DNA of 64,000 nt from Phialocephala subalpina. Its lineage: Eukaryota > Ascomycota > Leotiomycetes > Helotiales > Mollisiaceae. The DNA lies in assembly GCA_900073065.1 (NCBI GenBank), contig FJOG01000031.1, positions 533,314-597,313 on the forward strand, written 5' to 3'. Of the stretch, positions 23,118 to 33,590 are shown piece by piece. The notes under the pieces are model-generated. The model was given only the letters and a program-made list of their open reading frames with translations, made no database searches and was not told the origin of the DNA. Every line of letters begins with the position of its first letter. Within the stretch, counting starts at the first letter, position 1. A program made the position numbers and the translations under genes.

Positions 23118-23460
23118 TTAGTATGACTGCATCAATGCGACAAAGCTAATAGTCTCTACTTTCCATATCCCATCAATCCAGAGCATCCTAGGTCGAGTCG
23201 AAAGACGAATTCTCCGTAGTGCAAACCAAAGATTTGCTTCAATGTCGATACTGAGGTCGTTGCAAGTAATTTGGTAATTCAAGCCTCGGGTGAAACTTGA
23301 TAGTCTCCAGCTATACGACAAAGCCTCACAGTGATCTTTTGCATCGTCAAGGGTGTAGCATCGTAAGTGACCCACCAACGGATCGTCCATGGATCCCGGG
23401 AATAGCTCTAATAGTCGAAAAGCGCGTGGATTCTAAAGTCCATGGTATGGGGTCATATTA
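23118..23460 (-). pseudogene. Heterokaryon-incompatibility (HET) domain fragment
   Basis: Minus-strand reading gives the N-terminal blocks of a HET domain: FRLLELFPGSMDDPLVGHLR, DDAKDHCEALSYSW, ITCNDLSIDIEANLWFALRRIR and RPRMLWIDGI. HET proteins mediate non-self recognition and cell death after hyphal fusion. The WIDxxCINQ block that should follow WIDGI is missing; sequence jumps to WKVETISFVALMQSY and stops, so an internal deletion removed the core. In the upstream reading an in-frame TAG (YHGL|NPRAF, about 23433) also interrupts the start. No C-terminal half is present nearby. Confidence 0.75.
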
Positions 23461-23693
23461 TGGGCATCCTGACTGGCCTGGCACTGGCTACAGACAGAAG
23501 CCAGTAGCGGGGATTGTTCAAAACCGCTGATTTGAAGTCGTCATTGCTTATGCCCTTTTTGTTGGGTTGATCATTGTACGCCAAGGTGAGTCGCATTGAC
23601 AGATACCGTGATCTTTCGCAGTCAGAAGACCGCGACCACCCTTCAGGGCGTTCCTCAAAAAGTAAACCTTCTAGAGTTAGTAAAAAATCGATA

Positions 23694-24188
23694 TCAAATT
23701 GCGTCAGCAAGTCCCTCACTCTCGGCATCGGCTGTTAGTAATTTCCTACCCCCCTGAGCGAGTCTCCGCTCAACGTGTCTCACCAAATCCGTCATTTTCT
23801 GCCAGCTGCTGTTTTCCCAAGCAAGTTGGTAAACTTCGCAAGGCTCCATGCGAAATTCGTCATTCAGCTCAAATAGAGGTGCTAAAAGAACTTCAGTCCA
23901 GAGTGTCCAGAAGGGACAGCCTGATCAACACGACTTACCCAGTGCTGGGAAATCCAAGGAAAGCTGTCGCCAAATGTTGTCTGTTAATTGCATGAATGCT
24001 TCTTCTAATGCTTCTCTTACTTCATTGGCAAGTGGAGGCGGGTGAAAGGCGAGTTGAAGGGGCACCAAAGGTCGAAAAGGTCCCGAAAGCAGCGAATTAT
24101 CCCAACGACAAAATCGAGTTGCTTTGTATGAAGGCTTAGTTGTGTTTTCAGCGCCTTCTGGCGGGGCTTCCGGAATATCGAAAATCAT
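23694..24188 (-). CDS. Hypothetical two-exon protein
   Basis: Exon 1 (24188-23939) begins MIFDIPEAPPEGAENTTKPS. A 48-nt intron (23938-23891, GTAAGT...GAAG) leads to exon 2, reading VLLAPLFELNDEFRMEPCE and ending TGA at 23696-23694. The product would be about 147 residues. The frame is open upstream to 24443, so the true start may lie further 5'. I do not recognise a domain; the C-terminal half is helix-prone (WQKMTDLVRHVERRLAQGG). An alternative frame at 23728-23453 overlaps the end and could be a downstream exon. Confidence 0.4.
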
Positions 24189-24924
24189 CGAAGGCAACAA
24201 TGGGACTGGCTCTGTCCATATTATTCTACCGTCGCGATGGTGATGTGGAAGGAGACGAGAAACGAGAGACGGCGCTCCAGCGCCTAGGCACCAGCTTGTT
24301 GCCGCCTGCCGACGGAAACTCGCCGCTACGCCACACGCGTGACATTTTACGCCACACACATGACCTGGCCTGAGAATCGTGGCTGAGGAAATATAGCGAT
24401 CCCAGACGTGAATACGGTATATTGTAGCCAAGCTTATGCACATTACTAAGCACTAAATCCTGAAGCTAAAACATGTGGCGTTCATGCCCCTCTCCTTGCA
24501 CAGGGACAGATGTTAGGAAAGTTTTCAAGCGCAGGTGGTCAGGCGTAGGATGCTCGGGGCCTATTTGTCAGCTATCCGCTACTCGGGGTCTGTAAGCCCG
24601 GATCCCGCAGCCACGGACCCGGAATCCGAATTGCGAAGCCGAAATCAACATCACAGGATTGGTTCGCTGGAAACGCCCATGATATTCTTGCTATTGAGCC
24701 TGAACTCCGTCGCGCATCAGAGGCCCGAGCCCGAATCCTCAACCATTTGCCGGGCCCGACGCCTGGAGCCTAGAGCAAACCCATTAAAGCCAAAATTTTC
24801 GCGGAGGCTTGTAATCGCCCCACCAGAACTCTTTAATGGTCGGAGGTTTGAAAACCAGGGAACCAAAGAAGATGTAGCTGGCGTATTTGCTATAACATTG
24901 TTTCAAAGTCAGAGTGAGGTAGTT

Positions 24925-25690
24925 TTTATTAAATAATTGGTTAAAGCTATCTGCTTATGAGGCGAGCTCAGTGACGAGACGGACGTTCTAGATGACTCTG
25001 AAGTGTGGTAATATTCTCCCTGATAAATGGAGCAAAGACGGGGGCGATTTTGGCAATACCATCATCATCAACTACCTCGGCATCTGCAATCCACGTGACC
25101 TGTGTCACACTGGTATCCAGAGCTATAAGGCTGATTGTACCAAATCCTCTAAGCATTGGAAACCCTGTTGGATCGAGAAATCGATACGATATAGTATGCG
25201 ACTCTGGATCGCATATTTCCAATTGCTCACTTATTACCCTTCCTTTAAACTTGACAATTCGTACTGCCCCGATCCCGTCGCCTTCGAACAAACAACTGTC
25301 GATAGCGGGCATCCATGTCTTAATCGCACCGAAACCCGAAATTATAGCCCAGACTGCTCCAATAGGCTGGTTGATAGTGACAACCTCCTTGCAGATGAGT
25401 GTTCGAGTCTGCGACATTTCTATCGAGGATAATAGTAAGGAACTAGCTGCGACAGCCATTGAGGAGATACTGGCTTCTAAGGCTGCTAAGATCGTGTGTG
25501 AAAGCTGAGGACCTATTAGAAGTGCTATAAAGTTTATTTCGTCTAAAGACTCACAGGACTAAGCAAATATGCAATTTTCTCCTTTGATTTCTTTAAGACG
25601 TTGAGTATTGAGCTTTTGAATCTCTATAGAGTAAATCCATAACTACTTGACCTTACTTATATACGAGAAGAGACTGCAATCCTATGTCGG
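24925..25690. repeat. Segmental duplication, copy 1 (SRPBCC gene plus promoter)
   Basis: Matches 44430-45190 in the same orientation over the whole SRPBCC gene and both flanks. Shared 5' landmarks are AAAGACTCACAGGACTAAG and TGCAATTTTCTCC; 3' of the gene a TTATTAA...AAAGCTAT block is shared. Homology fades just before the divergent GST gene. Confidence 0.8.
24968..25417 (-). CDS. SRPBCC / polyketide-cyclase-like protein, copy 1
   Basis: Protein of about 149 residues from the Met aligned with copy 2 (MSQTRTLICKEVV); an upstream Met at 25459 would add 14 residues. The pattern ICKEVVTINQPIGAVWAIIS, then FGAIKTWMPAIDSC, ISYRFLDPTGFPM, VTQVTWIADAE and a C-terminal helix FAPFIRENITTLQSHLE is the START/Bet v1-like SRPBCC fold (polyketide_cyc2 type), a hydrophobic ligand-binding cavity. 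The ligand is unknown. It differs from copy 2 at 44484-44939 at about 31 of 149 positions by eye. It is divergent from the GST gene 475 bp away. Both copies are open, so both may be functional. Confidence 0.8.
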   Translation of the reverse strand: MSQTRTLICKEVVTINQPIGAVWAIISGFGAIKTWMPAIDSCLFEGDGIGAVRIVKFKGRVISEQLEICDPESHTISYRFLDPTGFPMLRGFGTISLIALDTSVTQVTWIADAEVVDDDGIAKIAPVFAPFIRENITTLQSHLERPSRH

Positions 25691-25891
25691 AGCTAAGCGG
25701 CCACCTATGCTTAACAGAGTCACCTGCTTCCCGGAACAGATTTTGCGGCGTACGTCGGGATTTCGGGCTCCCATCCCGACGTGCAAAGGAGGTTTCTCAA
25801 TAATCATTGCACTAAATATACCACTGGGACCTCGATATCCTTATTTCTCAAGCCTGCGACTTCCTTTTGCTTCGCTGCCTGAACCAACACA

Positions 25892-26878
25892 ATGTCGACT
25901 CCAGAGCTTATCCTTTACACCGCCCAAGCTCCCAATGGACCCAAAATCTCCATCGCCCTCGAGGAACTCGGCGTGCGTTCCGCCACCCCCCTGCCCCGCC
26001 AGCTCCACACTCCCAGCCAAGCAACCTACATCCACTGACCTGAACCTCCCTTTTAGCTCCCTTATACCGTACGCCCTATCGCGATCTACAAGCTTGAGCA
26101 AAAAGAGCCATGGTTCCTGCAGATCAATCCGAATGGGAGAATTCCCGCTCTGACGGACAATGCCGCGCCTCTCGAACCCATCAGCAGCATTAGTGGTAGC
26201 AAGGAGACGATTTACCTGATGGAGAGTGGCGCGATCATGCTGTACCTGGCGGAAAACTATGATAAGGAGCATAAACTCAGCTTTCCGAGAAATACCCGCG
26301 AGTACTGGGAGATGGTGCAGTGGCTCTTTTGGCAGACGGGCGGAATTGGGCCGTCGCAGGTGAGTAATGGGGTTTTTTAATTTTTTAATTTTTTTATTTT
26401 TGAAAGGACCACCATGCCACGCTGTATGCGATCAGCACTGACTGATTCTGGGACGCAATAGGGCCAATCAGTCCACTTCCTCCACTACGCCTCCTCGTAC
26501 ATCCCCTACGGCATCTCGCGGTACGTTAATGAAACCCGCCGATTGTACCACGTACTAGAGACGCGCCTCGCAGAGCAAGAATCTAAAGGGCGTCACTACT
26601 TAGTAGGCGACAAGTTCTCAATGGCGGATATCATGCAATACCCGTGGGTAGCATACGCGGTCTTTTCAGGGATAGATATGAAGGAATTTCCAAAGCTCAA
26701 GGCCTGGGAGGACCGAATCATGCAGAGGCCACTGGTCAAAAAGGGTCATGATATCCCGCAGCCCTTTACTCTTAGGGAGGTTGTCAAGGATAAGGAGATG
26801 ATTAAGAAGGTGGAGGAGGCGGGCAGGGAATTAGTTCAGGGGCAGATGAAGATGTTGAGGGAAGGGGATTTAAGGTAG
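25892..26878 (+). CDS. Glutathione S-transferase, URE2/YfcG-like
   Basis: Three exons: 25892-25972, 26057-26359 and 26462-26878, with introns GTGCGT...TTTTAG and GTGAGT...AATAG, giving 266 residues. The thioredoxin-like N-domain begins ELILYTAQAPNGPKISIALEEL and contains INPNGRIPALTDN and the glutathione-binding ESGAIMLYLAENYD. The all-helical C-domain has YWEMVQWLFWQTGGIGP, GRHYLVGDKFSMADIMQYPW and LKAWEDRIMQRP. This is the URE2-like/nu-type fungal GST group, which conjugates or reduces electrophiles and peroxides with glutathione. A C-terminal helical extension (VVKDKEMIKKVEEAGRELVQ) is longer than usual. The gene is intact and shares a 475-bp divergent promoter region with an SRPBCC gene. 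Confidence 0.85.
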
Positions 26879-28549
26879 AGGTTGTTGATATCTAGGGGTG
26901 ACCGCTTTAGGATCGCTTAACTTGCTAACTAAAGGTATTATCAGTCAACTCTTTCTCTCCTGTGCTTCGCATTCGGGTGGTAAGCTTGCCGCTCTTGCTC
27001 AGACGCTAATCGCCCTCAGCTCACCTGAGCAGCTCCTGATTGATTTGATTTGATTTATTCCTATTCGCTGTTCAGGGCCTGGCCCTATGTAGCCCCACTC
27101 CTAGCTGACCTGAGCTAAATACGTAATCGTGTCACGGGATCAGAATCATCCTGCAACCCACCCATTTGCCAATCCGCTATGAAAAACATCACAAAAAGCA
27201 CGAATCAAATTTTTGGAAAGCACACCTCAAAGCATCTCGAAAGTCCCTCAAAAGGGTTAGAACTAGCCTCTTGGGCTAGGCATTTTCCTTTTTGGTATGC
27301 CTAGCCCAGCGAGCACCCGTTCTGATCGATCTGAAGGGATACCTATCACTTCCACTAAGCAAGCACCGAAAATAACACTACGACAACCATAAGAAATAGC
27401 CCTTCTCCTTCCACGGGATAAGCTTCACACTCAGCAGTAACATAGGAACCTAAGACCGCGGTACTATTATCAATAATACATAGCATTTTGCAACACGTTT
27501 CACTAGAGTCCCAAAGCTTCACTTAATATCCAAATCTCCTAAAATCTTCAAGCTAGTAACGACAACTAGACCACACGATCTCGACACACGACTTATCACT
27601 ACACACAAAACACGGAGAGGAACTTGCCCCGCCCTCTCAACATCAAACTAAAAGTAATACCCATACTATTAATCGATTAGTCTCCCCCCGATGATATCGC
27701 TACAATCTTAATCTTATACACAGCAACTCTATCACTATACACAGAACAAAAGCTACGATACGCTCCCCCACGCCTCTTTTAGCGCCGCTACAGACTACGA
27801 GTGCCTTGCCCACACAAGTAGTTTACGTTTCCCAATAAAACTATTAGCATTAAAGCAAAATCACCACACACAAAATAAGTTAAGGCATAAGCCGGCATGC
27901 GCTTAACTATCTAGACTTGCGAATATTTGATCCGTATTTGCACTTCACCCTAAGGACACTATGATAATAGGTTAAGAAAAATCACGAATTTGAAGATTCA
28001 TAAAAGAAAGGGAGTTAAATAAATGTTTAGCGGTAGCAGGGGGAAACTGAAGGTAATTAACACAAGAAGGACAGCAAAAGCGGCTGCCAATGAGCCATGC
28101 ACATAAGGAAGACACAAAGCACTCCTTGACACGGATATGGATATAGACCCCTAGTTTGTATGTAGGTCGACCTATGAATAACACTGGATTTGCAGGATTT
28201 CTTGGTGCAAGTTCAATTTCCATGAGATGGATGTTCTTCCCGGTCATGGGATTTTATACTACTGAGTTGTTGTACCTTCTGGTGAGGCATACGCTTTACC
28301 ACGCATCGTTTTGGGTGAGAAGGCACCTATTATCGGCCATAATATAATGGCTACGGGCAACTGATTACACAAGAGCTGAACCTACTATCACGACAATGCG
28401 TTGAGAACCATAGTATAATTCGTAGCTACGAGCCCGTAAAGAAACGAGCACGGATTAAGCTTCAAACAATTGGGCTAAGGCAGTTCTCTTATTGTAGGTA
28501 ATTCTAAGCCATGCTAGCAAGACTTCGAGCGCAATGTTATTTAGAGAAG
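26879..28549. other. Gene-poor stretch
   Basis: About 1.7 kb without a convincing gene. ORFs at 27972-28347 on both strands lack domain features. Composition is rich in CACACAAAAC-type motifs and short ACGA steps. It includes the hairpin described separately. Confidence 0.45.
27272..27308. repeat. Perfect 12-bp inverted repeat
   Basis: TGGGCTAGGCAT at 27272-27283 and ATGCCTAGCCCA at 27297-27308 flank a 13-nt T-rich loop. It could form a stable hairpin on either strand; no adjacent gene end explains it as a terminator. Confidence 0.55.
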
Positions 28550-29682
28550 TCATAACTTGGATGCAGCCTCCTCCACACGGTTGATGCCATCTCCTAAGAC
28601 GTTTTCCGGATACTCGGTGCCGGAGGTAACAACTGACTGCATATGCCAGGCGCCTCCATCAACTGGTACTATCGCTCCAGAGATATACTTGGCCGCCGGG
28701 CTGAACAGAAATATTGTTGCGTCGGCAATCTCTGAGACCGTCCCCCATCGCTGCAACGGTATCATTTTCTGTGATTTTGTCCATGTCGATTTGTCATTGA
28801 GCCTGGTGAGGCCTTCCGTCCTTGCTATTCCGCCGGGCGCGATGACCTGGATCTTGTTAAAACGGTTTTTGGGCGCAATTGGCCAAATTTTCGCGCAACA
28901 CTCACGTTGGACGTAACGCCAATGGGACCATATTCAATGCACATTTGGCTACTCAGAGCATCGACTCCCGCTTTGGCTGCAACAGCATGGGTTTGAAGAG
29001 CTGCCCCTGCATAATGAAGAGTTGCCGAGATGTAGATAATGCGCCCTCGACTTCTCTTCAGCTCATCTGCACAAGCCTTTGTCGCATTAAAACTGCCGAG
29101 CAGATCAATATCGATGACGGTTTTGAACGCGTTGGCCGATAGGTTGTCGAATGGTGATAGGAAATTTCCCGCTGCTCCGCAACTGTAGCTACCATTAACT
29201 GCGTATCTTTTCTGGTCGCATTTCTCTCCAATAACCTTCCATAAAGTGGATGCACAATCGAGAGTACTACCCACGAGGTGCTAGGTTAGCGAGTAACAAA
29301 TACTTTACTTACATTAGGAAATCAATCCTACCCAACTCTTTCACGGTGCGAGCAACTGCGACTTTCATGCTGTCGACACTTCTCACGTCCCCTGAGATTC
29401 CAACCACAAGGCTACCGGGTCGCAACGACTGGATCTCCTTTGCTGCAGCCGTCGCAATTGCAGAGCGACGGCCGATGATTGCGGCGTTCGCACCCAAGAT
29501 GACTAGAGCCTTGACCTGAGCGCTACAAATCGTCCCAGCACCACCTGTGCAAAAGACAACTTTCCCCGCTTATAAAAATGTCAGCTCAGCTACATCAAAG
29601 GAGTCGTTTGATGGGATATCTGCCCACCAAAGAGATTTGGAGCCCAAGTCCCAGAGGAAAATAGTCTTCCTGGTTCATCCAT
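28550..29682 (-). CDS. SPS19: Peroxisomal 2,4-dienoyl-CoA reductase (SPS19-like)
   Basis: Four exons on the minus strand: 29682-29628, 29568-29313, 29182-28906 and 28846-28550, all GT-AG and in phase, giving 294 residues. It is a short-chain dehydrogenase: coenzyme loop TGGAGTICSAQ, NADPH-binding GANAAIIGRR, CGAAGNFL, and a C-terminal PVDGGAWH substrate lid. The combination FCTGGAGTICS plus CGAAGNFLSPFDNLSANAFK is characteristic of peroxisomal 2,4-dienoyl-CoA reductases, which reduce double bonds of unsaturated fatty acyl-CoAs with NADPH so that beta-oxidation can proceed. The last three residues are SKL, a canonical PTS1 peroxisome signal. The usual active-site Tyr is replaced in this subfamily, as expected. 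The gene is intact and divergent from the acyl-CoA ligase at 30505. Confidence 0.88.
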
Positions 29683-30504
29683 TTTGACTATGCTTTTATT
29701 CTAATGAAAGAATTTCCACGCATTACATGGAGTTGTCCAAGGTGGGATGCCCGTTGTGAAGCAATATCTCGAGGGTCCAGGTCTGGGATTTGAAAAGCCT
29801 TCCTCGGCTGAGCTTGGATCAACTTTAAGGTTACGTGGGTTCCACACGAGGTAGCGCCTCACCTACCCTCGGCAGACTTCTCCACGATTTCGACGTCATG
29901 GTTTTACCTCCATGAATCCGTCGGGAACGGGGATCCTCCCTAGAAAGGAAATTATTGTAGACCGCATTCTCCGTTGAGCGTTGTTTGCTGGCTGTCACAT
30001 AGTCCGAGTCATTCATACTAGAGGGTTATCCATAAAAAAAAACCACCGACAACAGGCAAATGTGGGCGGTAATCCCGTAAGTCCCTCGGAATGTAATTTA
30101 AGCCGATAGCAACTAACAGGAGAATGACGGAGGAAAGGAACGCAGTTTTCGGTGGCAGGTGTGGATCCATATCTCATCCAGAGCGAAACTCTTCTTGTGC
30201 GAGACGATCTTCGGTAACTTAGAAAATCCGAGGTCTAATCAAACTCTCTTCTAGTGCCTCGGTAGCATTTTGTTGACTCGCATCTGCGTACTCGGCGTGC
30301 TCACCATTCAATGACTCAGCCTATTAACCACGCCATGCTATGACAAGCGTCACAATTCCCCGCACCTCACGTGTGCGAACTTCTGCTAGTCCCTCGGTAG
30401 CCATTTGGTGTTGGGGTTTTGAATAAGGTCGAGAGATATCGTATCCTACAACGGAGTTATTCAGTCCCAGTAATCTTTACAGCAGTACTTCTTTTTACTC
30501 CACA
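29683..30504. promoter_or_regulatory. Divergent promoter region between two peroxisomal genes
   Basis: An 822-bp intergenic stretch between the start codons of the SPS19-like reductase (minus) and the ligase (plus). It contains CTCGG repeats, including a palindromic GCCTCGGTAGCATTTTG and TCCCTCGGTAGCCATTTGG pair (about 30257 and 30391), which could be shared regulatory sites such as the CCGAGG core bound by fungal fatty-acid regulators FarA/FarB. The reverse CCTCGG core is seen at about 30088, 30257 and 30392. Binding is inferred. Confidence 0.45.
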
Positions 30505-32744
30505 ATGTCCCAATCAAATGTCATAGTCAGTGCCTTCTCGCCTTATGCCTTTGACGAGCAAATATCCATACCCGAATTCATGACAAAATACAACCCGGAC
30601 GACGTTTCTTATGATAAAGTTGTACATGTAGACACAATCACAGGAAAGTCTATCACCTACGGTGGTTTACGACAGGAGGCCGCCAAATGCGCCTGGGGCC
30701 TTCGAAAACTCAGTTTGAGGGTGGGAGACACTGTGTCGGTGGTTCTTCCCAATTCTGTAAATGACTCCTAATTTTCTGCCACGCTCTTTTGATTCGATGT
30801 AGCTGCTGACCTCCTAGACTGATTTTGTCCTCCTTTGCCATTCGATATGGTGGGCCGGTGCAGTGGTCTCGTAGGCAGGCCTTAATCGTTTGTGGGCTAC
30901 AGCTAATGTCTAGACCTGTTAATACCGCATCAACTGCGAAAGACCTCGCGCACGCCTTTGGACTTGTTAAACCAAAATATATCGCCACGTCTGCTGCCTT
31001 CATAGCCAAGGTACGAGAGGCTATCGAGTTGGTCGAATATGGTGAGGCGTGTATGAGACCAAACATCATTAGTGTACTTGACAGAATTGAAAGCACGCTG
31101 AAGGTATGCTATTTATGCGCGAGGCAGGTGGCCACCTCACTGACTGTGGACCGCCAGTTTCCTGAAGACGTTGTCGGGAAAAGGCCAGATGAAGCTTTGG
31201 CTCCATATTCTCTTGGCAACAACAGCGCAAAAGAGACCGTTGCATTGATATGTTTCTCGTCGGGAACAACAGGCAAGATGAAAGGTGTGCAACTTACGCA
31301 CTACAGCTTGAATGCCAACGTCCACCAATATCGTACATCATTTCCGTCGCAATACAACTGCCACCAGAGCGAAGTCTTCTTTCCCCCGTGTGAGCTTCTC
31401 ATACATATTAACTCTTCCCCCAAAGTCCCACGACGCTCAAACCTTTTACCGGAGCTGACAAATCAAATTATCAGACTGCCACATCTACGGACTGTCGACT
31501 GTGATACTGCTTGGCATGTGGTTAGGTACCTTCACCTGCGCACTACCGGCTTTCGAATTAGGGGTGTTTTGTCAAAAAATGGAACAATACAAGGCTACGT
31601 GGGCACATGTTGTCCCTCCTGTTGCGCTATCTCTAGCTTCGTCAGATGTGCCTCTAAAGTACAACTTGTCAACCTTGGAGTGTGTGGTTGTTGCGGCGGC
31701 GCCCCTTAAGGTTTGTTGATTCCCAACATATGAGGGACACTTATCAATATATCGAGCAGAAAGCTTTGCAAACAATGTTGAAAACGAGATTCCCATCAGC
31801 TGTCGTCGTTCAAGGCAAGTCCATTGCCACAGTTATGATGCAGATGACTCACAGCTTCAGGTTATGGTTTGACGGAGTGCTCCCCAGGAGTCATGTTCCA
31901 GCTTAAGCATGACGAAGACAACTTAGGCACTTGTGGACGGCTCTTCGCAGGCACGTAAGTCGCAGCCCCTGAGGTCTCGAGTTGATTGGTAACTCTATGT
32001 GTGCGAATTTGCAGTGAAGCAAGATTAGTAAACCCTGAAACTGGAAAAGATGTGGCACGAGGCGAGGAAGGCGAGTTATGGGTTCGGGGACCACAGGTTA
32101 TGTTGTGAGCATTATGCCTCATATTGTGAAAGGGTAATTATCTGACTCAAAACGTAGGGGTTACGTCGGTGACGAATCTGCTACGCGGAATACATTCTCA
32201 GGGGACTGGTTAAAGACGGGAGATATTATGACAATGGATGAGAAGAATAACTTCTACGTGACGGATAGACTGAAGGAGGTAAGCAATTCCCAATGTTCCT
32301 GCCTGTTTCGTGGCTGAACGATATCCAGATGATCAAGTACAAAGGGCAGGTCTTCCTTTTATAATTTCCAATGGACACTAATGTCTTATACTTACTTTTC
32401 GGTACCACAGATTTCAAATAGCGCCGTCCGAGCTTGAAGACCTTCTTCTCCGTCATCCCCACGTCATAGACGCTGCTGTTTGTGCGATCTACGACGACGA
32501 CCAAGCCTCGGAAGTCCCGCTTGCTTATGTGAGCCTTATTCAGGAATACGCTATGTCTCCGCATGCAAAAATGCGTGACATCTTGGATGGAATCAGAAAC
32601 TGGCTGAATAGTAGGGTGGCTGGGTATAAGAAACTACGGGGTGGCGTCTTCCACTTACAGGAACTTCCTAAAACTAATAGTGGGAAATTATTGAGGAAGA
32701 ATCTACCTGCGAAGCTGAAGGAGATTAGGGAGAGTAGGATGTAA
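30505..32744 (+). CDS. 4-coumarate:CoA ligase-like acyl-CoA synthetase
   Basis: Eleven exons reconstruct a 557-residue protein: 30505-30756, 30818-30870, 30914-31103, 31158-31389, 31475-31710, 31760-31814, 31861-31954, 32015-32104, 32158-32278, 32329-32345 and 32411-32744. The adenylation signature LICFSSGTTGKMKGVQLTHY, PPYCHIYGLST, YGLTECSPG, DWLKTGDI, DRLKE and the C-terminal PKTNSGKLLRK are all present, so it should activate a carboxylic acid (aromatic or fatty) to its acyl-AMP and then CoA ester. The end, ESRM, fits the PTS1 pattern (S-R-M), suggesting peroxisomal location. Introns 31815-31860 and 32346-32410 start with GC instead of GT; each restores a conserved motif. The frame is also open across 31104-31157. 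Divergent from the SPS19-like gene. Confidence 0.85.
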
Positions 32745-33590
32745 GATGCTATACAGCCTGTAACTACAGCGGTCTTCTCTCGTTCGTGATACTCGACAAT
32801 CGTAGACCCGTAATGCGTCCGATATCGTGAGCGTCCAATCCTTACTCTCTAAGTACGCAGCCATCTTGCGCAAGATCCTCAACCTCCAACCGGCCTCCTC
32901 CACCCTCGCAGCGCCTTGCAATACGAGTTTTCCCTTTATCGAATGCTTTGATCCTTCCCACACGTCGAGTCTCCTCAGAGCGTCTGCCGCGCACGCGCGG
33001 CTCCGATAAAGATGTGAAAACTCTGCTCAACGTTCCAGAGGTGTCCTATCTGCCGGCACGGTCATTGCTTCCCAGGCCATCAACAGCGTAGAATTGATAA
33101 CGAGCTTGCTCGCAAGGCAAGGGACCGGACAGTCGGATAGTTTTCGTACCCATTTTGCAGGCTATAGCCTATAGCTTCTGTTCTACTGATGCCACGTCAT
33201 CGCAACCACATCGCGACGCCCTCGAGAAGGCAGCGAGATAACTATGACGACGATAACATCAAGCAGCTCCTGCTGGCGACTTCGTTTTACCTCGGGTATC
33301 ATCCTTCTGAGGAGAAAATCTTAACATGGCGCTTAGGCCAATTTGTCGATAACATCAAGTGATTTGCTGATTAGGTTTAGTTCTCCCATATTAGGAATAG
33401 TCTGATAGCATTAGGTCGTCCGCCCAGTGGCCTGAATGCCTGAGGTAAAAGCTGCGAGAACCGTAGAATTAACCTGACGCGGGCCGTGAATTTCACCGAA
33501 GGTTCCGCCTAGATTCTTTCTCTTCAATTTAACACAACCGCCCTATCGCCTCTTTTACGAATAATCCGCTAGCAAGCCTAAAAACCATTA
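32745..33590. other. Intergenic, no gene seen
   Basis: Short frames at 32827-33030 on both strands lack domain features. Composition changes to AT-rich at about 33590. Confidence 0.45.

Noticed and set aside
24992..25508. Plus-strand ORFs of 146 and 167 residues over the SRPBCC gene
   Set aside because: Antisense frames; the minus-strand frame has the conserved SRPBCC pattern and a paralog at 44484-44939.
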